A stretch of 64,000 nt of DNA from Lewinellaceae bacterium (GTDB lineage Bacteria > Bacteroidota > Bacteroidia > Chitinophagales > Saprospiraceae). The stretch lies in assembly GCA_020636435.1 (NCBI GenBank), contig JACJXX010000002.1, positions 2,232,001-2,296,000 on the forward strand. Direction: 5' to 3'. The stretch's first letter is position 1; each line of letters starts with the position of its first letter. Below are positions 57,855 through 64,000 of this stretch, in pieces. The notes under the pieces are model-generated. The model saw only the letters and a list, made by a program, of their open reading frames with translations. It ran no database searches and was not told where the DNA came from. The position numbers and the translations under genes were made by a program.

Positions 57855-58958
57855 TTAGAAGACCGCGATTTTTGCCTTGAAAGCACCCTTGGCCGTCTTG
57901 CCAATGAGCCAGTACATGCCGGGTGGAGTATTGTAAAGATTAGCCACATACGAATATTCCTTCTCCAATTGAATGCTTACGGGAAAAGTTCTGCCCAAAG
58001 CATCAAAAAGCCGAAGCTCTGTTAATGGTTCAGAACATTGGAAGTGGAATAAGCCGGAAGCCGGATTCGGGAAAACGATCATCCCGGAAGTTTCCTCTGT
58101 TGTTGTAGGGCTGCTCACCAATGCGGTATCTTTGGCAATAATGATTGCGGCGGTATCCGGGGCTATGGGGTAAGTATTGAAAAGAGCGTCTACCAACAGT
58201 ATGCTGTCGACCTGCAACCGGAAAGTGTCCATTTCGAGGCCGACAATGATATCTTCAATGACAATAGAAAATTTTCCTAACGGCCCAAAACCAGGGCCCT
58301 GGGATTGATGATTGAGGCGGGTGATGGCAATTTGGGCTTTGCCTGCAGCATCGTCCTTGCGGAATAACTGCTCTCTGGGAAAAGCAATCCAGCTATCCCC
58401 GAAAGCGGCAAAATCAAAATCGAAGGAACCGGGTTCGAGCAGTTCCGGGTCATAGCTGAACAGCAAGCTGATGCCGTAAAAACTGGAAATGGGCAAATTC
58501 TGGTCGCCAAGGCTAAGCCCAATTTCGATGGTCATCCCTGCTTCTGCCAAAGTGGCGCTTGGGCTAAGATGAATCCGGGGCGCAATACCCGGAGAGCCAT
58601 TGGCAAACCCATCGCTTTGCGGGCTGCCGTGCGTTCGCCAAAAATTGGCATCGATGGCATCTTCAAAATCCTCGTCGTCGACTTCTCCGTCTCCGTCACA
58701 ATCAGCATAGGCATAATTCAGGCCATTGGGAAAAGACTGTCCCCAAAGCGCAGTAATGGTTTGGGGCTCCCATTCAGTGGTGATCTCTCCTCTTTCCGGG
58801 CCATCGCTTCCGAAGGCTTGGCCGAGGTACAGTAGGTCTACAGCATTGACAATTCCATTGTTGTTTACATCACCTGGCCAGAGTTGCTGGGCCCCGGCAG
58901 GGTTCAACCCACTGGAAAAAACAAAGGCTATAATAATAGAAGCGTTCTTTTTTCCCAT
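57855..58958 (-). CDS. secreted T9SS protein with dockerin-like calcium repeats
   Basis: I take the start at 58958 (MGKKNASIIIAFVFSSG), giving a 367-residue exported protein; in-frame ATGs at 58982 and 59015 are alternatives, and a TAAGTTTG box at 58989-58996 favours 58958. After the signal come two dockerin-type calcium loops (GDVNNNGIVNAVDLLYLG and ADCDGDGEVDDEDFEDAI), a beta-rich cohesin-like middle (LSPSATLAEAGMTIEIGLSL in part) and a T9SS type A sorting domain from VFPNPASGLFHFQC to the C-terminus. The combination suggests a surface-exposed or released protein; the ligand is unknown. Confidence 0.82.
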   Translation of the reverse strand: MGKKNASIIIAFVFSSGLNPAGAQQLWPGDVNNNGIVNAVDLLYLGQAFGSDGPERGEITTEWEPQTITALWGQSFPNGLNYAYADCDGDGEVDDEDFEDAIDANFWRTHGSPQSDGFANGSPGIAPRIHLSPSATLAEAGMTIEIGLSLGDQNLPISSFYGISLLFSYDPELLEPGSFDFDFAAFGDSWIAFPREQLFRKDDAAGKAQIAITRLNHQSQGPGFGPLGKFSIVIEDIIVGLEMDTFRLQVDSILLVDALFNTYPIAPDTAAIIIAKDTALVSSPTTTEETSGMIVFPNPASGLFHFQCSEPLTELRLFDALGRTFPVSIQLEKEYSYVANLYNTPPGMYWLIGKTAKGAFKAKIAVF

Positions 58959-58988
58959 TATCCGAGATACTTTTCTTCCCATTGTATA

Positions 58989-58996
58989 CAAACTTA
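58989..58996 (-). promoter_or_regulatory. candidate -7 box TAAGTTTG
   Basis: On the minus strand TAAGTTTG ends 31 bp before the ATG at 58958. It would leave the ATGs at 58982 and 59015 at or before the transcription start, which is why the shorter start is preferred. Confidence 0.4.
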
Positions 58997-59139
58997 AGGG
59001 ATAACCAGGCTTCATTCAAGTACAAATTTTTAAGTTTGTCAGGCCAACAAGTTCTATTTTTTTGAAAATGGTAAAGAAGAGATGATGTAAAAGGCTTATT
59101 TACAGGCAGTTTTTTAAAATAAATTATTATTTTTTATAA

Positions 59140-59172
59140 TTTGAATAATGAATTTGCCCTAATTTATCTTTG
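59140..59172 (+). promoter_or_regulatory. consensus promoter TTTG-N21-TATCTTTG
   Basis: A -33 TTTG at 59140-59143 and a -7 box TATCTTTG at 59165-59172 have the usual Bacteroidota spacing. The -7 box ends only 5 bp before the ATG at 59178, so transcription would begin at or next to the start codon. Confidence 0.6.
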
Positions 59173-59177
59173 AAACG

Positions 59178-60596
59178 ATGGAAAAAAGTAAACTGATCAG
59201 AGCGCTTCGGACGATGAACGAGCAAGAGTTAAGGCGATTTCGCAAATTTGTAGCATCGCCTTATTTCAATGAGCGAAAAGAATTGCTTTCCATGCTCCAT
59301 TTCCTACTCGGCATGTGGCCGGGCTTTGCCTCCATTGAGCTGGACAAGGCAGCCTGTTTCGAAGCCGTATTTCCCGGGCAGCCCTACGATGACAAGCAAT
59401 TTCGCTACCTGTCCAGCAATTTGTATCAACTGGCCGAGCAATTCTGGGTCGCTGAACGACAAGGGCTGGAAACCTTGCGCAATGAAACGCTGCTGATGGA
59501 TTGTTTGTCGCAACGCAATTTGGAAAAAGAGTACAGGCAAACCCGCCGCCGGATGGAGCGGCACATAAAGAAGAAGGAGGCACACAACAGCGAGTATTTT
59601 TTGCAGCAACTTCAATGGGCGGAAGTGGAAGAAAGCCATTTTGAGCGCCAGCGGATCCGGCAATACGATGAAAGCATTCAAAGGGTGGCTGACAACCTGG
59701 ATCGTTATTACCATCTGCGCAGGCTGCAATTTTCCTGTGGCATGCTCGATCGGCAAACCATTATTAAAGGAGATTATGAGCTAAACATTTCCAGCCATTG
59801 GCTTGCCCACCTGCAGCATCAGCAATTTTTCGGGGAGCCGGTCATCGAGCTGTATTTCACCATCTTTCAGGCTTTGCTGGATGAAGAGGATACAACGCAC
59901 TTCGGCCGCCTGCAGGGTATGTTGGCCCATCATGCCGCCAATATTGCAAAGGAGAACCTGAAAGATATTTATTTATTCGCCATCAATTATTGTGCCCGGA
60001 AAATCCGCCAGGGCAAGGAGAACTATATCGGCCAGGCCCTGCAACTTTACCTGGACGGCATAGAAAGCGAAATTCTGATCGATAACGGCCACTTGTCGCC
60101 ATGGGCTTTTACCAATGTAGTTAAGCTGGCCTTGAGGCTCCGCCGTTACCAATGGATCGAACATTTTATCCAGCGCTACGCGCCGGCCCTGCCCGACGCT
60201 TTTCGGGAAAACGCCCTGCACTACAATCTGGCGGAACTCTACTACTACACCCGGCGGTTCGACCTGGCTCAGGAACATCTAAACCAGGTTGCCTTTTCCG
60301 ACATGAATTACTACCTAGGGGCAAGAGTCATGTTGGCAAAAATCTACTACGAAACTGAAGCGACCGAACCGCTGCTTTCGCTCCTGGCCGCCTTTACTAT
60401 TTTTCTCAAACGCAACAAACTTATCTCAACGGACCTGAAGCAAACCTTTCTCAACTTCTGCGATATCCTCTTTCAGATAATAAAAGGAAAACGCCGCCAT
60501 TGGAAAAAGCTGGGTGCGAAAATACGCAACACCCGCCTTTTGACCGATAGGAACTGGCTGTTGTCTATATATGGAAAGGCCGCTCCGGGCGTTTAA
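59178..60596 (+). CDS. helical-repeat protein of unknown function
   Basis: A 472-residue protein with no signal peptide or membrane helix, predicted almost all alpha-helical. The N-terminus (LIRALRTMNEQELRRFRKFV ASPYFN) is of a kind I recall from large families of uncharacterised proteins in Saprospiria. Later segments look TPR-like (HYNLAELYYYTRRFDLAQEHL, ARVMLAKIYYETEATEPLL). The C-terminus is basic (KGKRRHWKKLGAKIRNTRLL). A consensus promoter lies almost on the start codon, so the transcript may be leaderless. It is followed by the second copy of the heptamer 3' repeat. Confidence 0.7.
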   Translation: MEKSKLIRALRTMNEQELRRFRKFVASPYFNERKELLSMLHFLLGMWPGFASIELDKAACFEAVFPGQPYDDKQFRYLSSNLYQLAEQFWVAERQGLETLRNETLLMDCLSQRNLEKEYRQTRRRMERHIKKKEAHNSEYFLQQLQWAEVEESHFERQRIRQYDESIQRVADNLDRYYHLRRLQFSCGMLDRQTIIKGDYELNISSHWLAHLQHQQFFGEPVIELYFTIFQALLDEEDTTHFGRLQGMLAHHAANIAKENLKDIYLFAINYCARKIRQGKENYIGQALQLYLDGIESEILIDNGHLSPWAFTNVVKLALRLRRYQWIEHFIQRYAPALPDAFRENALHYNLAELYYYTRRFDLAQEHLNQVAFSDMNYYLGARVMLAKIYYETEATEPLLSLLAAFTIFLKRNKLISTDLKQTFLNFCDILFQIIKGKRRHWKKLGAKIRNTRLLTDRNWLLSIYGKAAPGV

Positions 60597-60666
60597 CGCT
60601 CATTCCGGCTCCAATTCCGACTTCCGAATTCGCATTTCCGACTTCAGCGTTGATTCGTCCAAAGTC
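60597..60666 (+). repeat. dispersed 3'-UTR repeat with CTTCCGA heptamers, copy 2
   Basis: Directly after the stop codon at 60596 the sequence runs CGCTCATTC ... AATTCCGACTTCCGA ... GCATTTCCGACTTC ... CGTTGATTCGTCCAAAG, colinear with the minus-strand copy at 7551-7651 apart from a deletion in the middle. Confidence 0.7.
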
Positions 60667-60735
60667 CAAAACATTAGCAATAACGAATAACGCCGGATGG
60701 GGTGTATATAGGTTAGCAACTCGCACTGCGACTCC

Positions 60736-62085
60736 TCATTCCTCCTCCTCTTTGCGCTCGCGTGCCGTTTCCACCATGCCTTTGGGCAACTTCTTCGACG
60801 TCCGGGCGCCCAACTCCCGTATGCGTTCGGCCCGCCCCACCAGGGTGTCGCCGTACTTTTTGGAATCCACCAGCTTGTTCATGGCATCGTGGTAGGCCCC
60901 CTGTGCCTGCTCCAGGCGCTGGCCGATGCCTTTGAGGTCTTCTACAAAATTGACGAACTTGTCGTAGAGCATACCGCTCTGGCGGGCGATTTCCAGTACG
61001 CTTCGCTTTTGCTTTTCCTGTTTCCAGATGTAGGAAACCGTGCGCATGGTAGCTAGTAGGGTAGAGGTAGAAACGATGACGATATTCTGGTCGAGGGCGT
61101 CGACGAAGAGGCGCTCGTCCTGCTGTACTGCCAGGGCGAACGCCGGCTCGATGGGGATGAAAAGCAGCAGGTAATCCGGAGAATGGATTTGATAGAGTTG
61201 CTGGTAGTTCTTGCTGCTCAGGCTCTTCACGTGTTGACGGATGCTGTCGATATGGGCTTTGATGTGCAGCTGGCGCGCTTTCTTTTCCTCTGCCTGGCAG
61301 AAGCGTTCGTATGCAGTGAGGGACACTTTGGAATCGAGCACCAGGTGTTTGCCTTCCGGCAGGTTGATGACGAAATCGGGGCGTTTTTGTTTTCCGTTGT
61401 CGGAAAAGCTGGGCTGGGCCTGGTAGTGAATGCCCTTTTGCAACCCGGCTTTTTCCAGGATCAACTCCAGTTGCATCTCTCCCCAGTCGCCCTGGGTTTT
61501 GTTGTCCCCTTTCAGGGCGCTGGCCAGGTTGTTGGCGTCCGCGCTCAGCTGCTGGTTCAACCCCCGGAGGTGTTCGATCTCTTTTTTGAGGCTGACCCGG
61601 TCTTTGGTCTCTTCCAGGAAACGCCGCTCTACGCCGTCTTCAAAGGCCTTGATCTTATCGCGCAGCGGCGCCAGGATATGCTGTAGCTGTTCCTGGTTCT
61701 GGAGGGTAAACTTTTGGCTTTTCTCCTCCAGCAGCCGGTTGGCCAGGTTCTCGAATTCTATCCTGGCTTGTTCCTGCATCTTTGCCAACTCTTCCTTTTG
61801 GGTATCGAGCCGGCTTTCCAGGTTGAGTATAACCTGCTCCTGGCCGGCGAGCCGGCCGCTCAGGATGCGGAGTTCTTCTTCCTTTTCGTGCAGGTCGCCG
61901 AGGTGCAGGTCATTTTGTTCCTGCAATTGTTGGTAGAGGGCCGTGGAAACATATTTTTGTTCGACATCCGCTTTGGGAATGAGGCTGGTTTGCTGTCGGA
62001 GCCTGGCCAGCAGCCACCCCAGCAGGCCGCCCAGGAGCAGGCCGATAAGCAGGGTAAGTAAAGGCAGGATGAGGTGTTCCGGCAT
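60736..62085 (-). CDS. rmuC: DNA recombination protein RmuC
   Basis: A 449-residue protein with one N-terminal membrane helix (LPLLTLLIGLLLGGLLGWLL), a coiled coil of about 150 residues and the RmuC nuclease-like domain (residues 200-400): GDWGEMQLELILEKAGL, RPDFVINLPEGKHLVLDSKVSL and a helical end with QSGMLYDKFVNFVEDL. The D ... D-S-K motif is the PD-(D/E)xK-type site of the family. It is thought to limit inversions by cleaving recombination intermediates. No operon partner. Confidence 0.93.
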   Translation of the reverse strand: MPEHLILPLLTLLIGLLLGGLLGWLLARLRQQTSLIPKADVEQKYVSTALYQQLQEQNDLHLGDLHEKEEELRILSGRLAGQEQVILNLESRLDTQKEELAKMQEQARIEFENLANRLLEEKSQKFTLQNQEQLQHILAPLRDKIKAFEDGVERRFLEETKDRVSLKKEIEHLRGLNQQLSADANNLASALKGDNKTQGDWGEMQLELILEKAGLQKGIHYQAQPSFSDNGKQKRPDFVINLPEGKHLVLDSKVSLTAYERFCQAEEKKARQLHIKAHIDSIRQHVKSLSSKNYQQLYQIHSPDYLLLFIPIEPAFALAVQQDERLFVDALDQNIVIVSTSTLLATMRTVSYIWKQEKQKRSVLEIARQSGMLYDKFVNFVEDLKGIGQRLEQAQGAYHDAMNKLVDSKKYGDTLVGRAERIRELGARTSKKLPKGMVETARERKEEEE

Positions 62086-62186
62086 GTTGCAGGGCTTATG
62101 AACGGGAAAATGTCATCAAAAAAATTAAAGTATCGCCCTGAAAGTTACAATTTTTCCGCTATCGGGGGAAAGCCTGCTCTTTTTTT

Positions 62187-62552
62187 TTATACTATAATAA
62201 AGCGTTTGCTGTCGGCAGGGCGGCCATTGACCTGAAGCTGGACGATATAGATGCCTGGTTGTAGCCTCAAACCGTGGCGGTTCTCATTGCGAATGCTCCA
62301 TTGATGCAGGCCGCCGGGTAACTGCTGCGCCTGGATTATGGTATTCACCGCCTTTCCATGCATGTTGTAGAGCAGCAAACTGGCAGAGGCGGCTTGCGGC
62401 AGGAAAACCTGTATTTTTCCCTCGGTGGCCATCGGGTTTGGAATGACATGCTGTATGGAGGGTCGCTTCGGTGCAAAGCCCTGGCCTTCTTGTTTGTTGA
62501 TAACCGGTTCAACATCAAGATAGATATCCGCCACGCCATGCAGGTTCAGCAA
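62187..62552 (-). pseudogene. 5'-truncated T9SS-sorted protein remnant
   Basis: The frame ends normally (GRPADSKRFIIV) and carries a full T9SS type A sorting domain of about 80 residues (HVIPNPMATEGKIQVFLPQ, YNMHGKAVNTIIQAQQLPGG, LQPGIYIVQLQVNGRP), but has only about 40 residues before it, no signal peptide and no ATG: the listed start is a TTG. The frame stays open only to an in-frame TAA near 62583. The neighbouring transposase gene begins at 62596, so the 5' part was probably removed or displaced by that element. Confidence 0.75.
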
Positions 62553-62595
62553 TTCCCGATTTGATAGAAAAGAGGTAAATTAGGCAGAAAAGGAG

Positions 62596-63924
62596 ATGAC
62601 AAAACGGGAGAGAAAAAAGCTGGAAGAATTAAAAATAGACCCCCTGCATAGTTTTTTGGCGAAGAAATTTAAGGGTTTTATGGATAAACGGGATGATAAC
62701 CTGAGCATAACGATGCAAGACGCCCTAATGAGCGGGTATGCGGTTTTCTCGTTGAAAGACCCGTCGTTGCTTCAGTTCAACAATAAGCGCACGGCCCGAA
62801 AAGAGAACCTTAGGACAGTATACAAGGTAAAAAAGGCGCCATCGGACAGCGGGATGCGAGACATATTAGACGAAGTGGAGCCGAAAGAGCTGAAAGGGGT
62901 ATACCCAGGCCTGGCCAAGAAGATGCGCAGGGCAGGGCTGTTGAGAGCCTACCAATATTTAAATGGCCATATAGCTGTCAGCATAGACGGGGTGCACCAT
63001 TATAGTTCGGAAAAGATAAAATGTTGCCAGTGCTTGGAATGCACCAAGAGCAATGGCAAAAAAGAATACCGGCATAGCTTGTTGAGCGCTGTAATCATAC
63101 ACCCGGAGAAAAGAACCGTGCTACCCCTTGCCAACGAGCCCATCGTAAAGCAAGACGGCAATACTAAAAACGATTGCGAAGCCAATGCGGCCAAGCGTTT
63201 ACTGCCACAAGTAAGGCGGTTGCTGGCGGAGGAGAAAGTAGTGGTTGTGGAGGATGCTTTGAGCGCGAACGGGCCCCATATCCGAGAATTGCAAAATGCA
63301 AGTTTCGGCTTTGTAATAAGCGTCAAGCCGGATGGGAACAAATATTTATTTGGGTTGTTTGAGCGCCTTGACGGGCTGGGGAAAATCAATGAATGCGAGT
63401 TGGAAGAAGATAGGCATATCCACTACTTCCGCTACATTAATGGCTTGCCGCTCAATTCAGAGAACCGGGACATAAAAGTCAATTTCCTAGACTACCGCCA
63501 GGTAGATAAAAGGGGTAAAGAAAAAGACAAGCACTTCACTTGGATTACGGATTTTCATTTGAGCAAACATACCGTATATAAAGTGATGCGTACCGGGCGG
63601 GGGCGGTGGAAGATTGAGAATGAAACCTTCAATACGCTGAAAAACCAAGGTTATAACTTCGAGCACAACTACGGCCACGGGGAGAAAAACCTGTGTACAG
63701 TATTGGCACTGTTGATGATGCTAGCCTTCCTGGTGGATCAGCTGCAACAAGGATGGAATGAACTCTTCCAGGCAGCCTGGCATAAAATGCAAACCAAGAT
63801 AGCCCTTTGGGAAGAAATGCGGCATAAGTTCAATGAATATGAGGTAGCATCTATGGAGATGATCTACAAACTGATCATCGGCCGGCTCAGAGTGCGCTAT
63901 CAAATCATAGAAGATAGCGGATAG
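62596..63924 (+). CDS. DDE transposase (IS4-like / ISNCY-like)
   Basis: A 442-residue, apparently intact transposase. Candidate catalytic residues are D131 in VSIDGVHHY, D220 in VVVVEDALSANG and E341 in RGRWKIENETFNTLKNQGY, whose R-x3-EN-x-F pattern is the Y-R-E-like C1 signature of IS4-type enzymes. A C-x2-C ... C pair (CCQCLEC) follows the first Asp. The start is preceded by AAGGAG. A codon usage richer in A (AAA, GAA) and lower GC than the neighbouring genes fits a mobile origin. Family between IS4 and ISNCY is uncertain. Confidence 0.85.
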   Translation: MTKRERKKLEELKIDPLHSFLAKKFKGFMDKRDDNLSITMQDALMSGYAVFSLKDPSLLQFNNKRTARKENLRTVYKVKKAPSDSGMRDILDEVEPKELKGVYPGLAKKMRRAGLLRAYQYLNGHIAVSIDGVHHYSSEKIKCCQCLECTKSNGKKEYRHSLLSAVIIHPEKRTVLPLANEPIVKQDGNTKNDCEANAAKRLLPQVRRLLAEEKVVVVEDALSANGPHIRELQNASFGFVISVKPDGNKYLFGLFERLDGLGKINECELEEDRHIHYFRYINGLPLNSENRDIKVNFLDYRQVDKRGKEKDKHFTWITDFHLSKHTVYKVMRTGRGRWKIENETFNTLKNQGYNFEHNYGHGEKNLCTVLALLMMLAFLVDQLQQGWNELFQAAWHKMQTKIALWEEMRHKFNEYEVASMEMIYKLIIGRLRVRYQIIEDSG

Positions 63925-64000
63925 CATGGCCCATTTTGTTAAAAAACAGAAAGCCAAATGAAAGCCCTCAAATGCCTCTCAGTGCTTGGGTAGGCAAACA
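63925..64000. other. sequence after the transposase, cut by window edge
   Basis: Seventy-six bases follow the transposase stop. AAAACAGAAAGCC and CCTCAAATGCC are seen but no terminal repeat could be confirmed. Confidence 0.3.

Larger units (their letters stand above)
62553..64000 (+). mobile_element. insertion sequence, partial (ends unresolved)
   Basis: It is defined by the transposase gene at 62596-63924. The left end must lie between the truncated T9SS gene and 62595, leaving a short leader with AAGGAG before the ATG. Terminal inverted repeats could not be matched between the left 60 bp and the 76 bp after the transposase stop, so the right end probably lies beyond the window. Confidence 0.55.

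Overview
The window looks like a chromosomal segment of a member of the Bacteroidota, most likely the Saprospiria (Lewinella / Phaeodactylibacter type). Reasons seen in the sequence: three proteins or remnants end in type IX secretion (T9SS) C-terminal sorting domains; genes often lack Shine-Dalgarno sequences and some have TAnnTTTG-type -7 promoter boxes; the TamA homologue is a lipoprotein (TamL type); and LytS/LytTR pairs and DUF4369-thioredoxin lipoproteins are present. The genus is inference. No rRNA, tRNA, CRISPR array or prophage was recognised. || Layout. 0.1-7.3 kb: CcoI-type copper ATPase, a T9SS-exported Asp-box (sialidase-fold) protein, a sterol-desaturase-family hydroxylase and an FRG-domain protein. 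7.7-19.4 kb: a DUF2911/TPR protein, two LytS/LytTR two-component systems (the second in an operon with a fructosamine-kinase-family gene), DUF434, an NTF2-like exported protein, acyl-CoA dehydrogenase, alkaline phosphatase and a CotH-like exported protein. 19.7-26.7 kb: pterin genes (PTPS, folE), fabD, yqgE, an M23 peptidase, purM, nth. 26.7-37.8 kb: tamL, a SpoU methyltransferase, a TlpA-like lipoprotein, a haem-copper oxidase subunit III, a PaaE-like reductase, pdhA, a TPR protein, ribH, a TM2/SHOCT protein. 38-46.9 kb: a dynamin-like GTPase, WbqC, an ARPP-1-like lipoprotein, a GT-C-like membrane protein, folP, a membrane protein with possible nuclease-like and SPOR-like parts, an alpha/beta hydrolase. 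46.9-62 kb: tamB, an ECF sigma factor with a membrane partner, a PlsC-type acyltransferase, two micro-genes, a PepSY-like lipoprotein, a T9SS/dockerin-like protein, a helical-repeat protein and rmuC. The right edge holds an IS transposase beside a 5'-truncated T9SS gene. || Functional threads. Envelope biogenesis: tamL, tamB, M23 peptidase, PlsC, WbqC, YqgE. Cofactor synthesis: folE, PTPS, folP, ribH. Respiration and carbon metabolism: CcoI, oxidase subunit III, pdhA, acyl-CoA dehydrogenase. Secreted proteins: T9SS clients. || The most unusual content is between the genes. (1) Three dispersed elements of about 155-165 bp (5988-6153, 25933-26097, 35358-35514) share a core and a fold. Their outer 7-bp arms differ completely between copies yet are complementary within each copy, and each copy is flanked by TTA/TAA direct repeats. 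(2) Two tandem genes of 34 and 44 codons (56433-56537, 56081-56215) encode paralogous single-TM microproteins with largely synonymous divergence. (3) Short tandem repeats of 7, 8, 16, 30, 35 and 75 bp cluster next to stop codons, several with an inverted partner array able to form a 3'-UTR hairpin.
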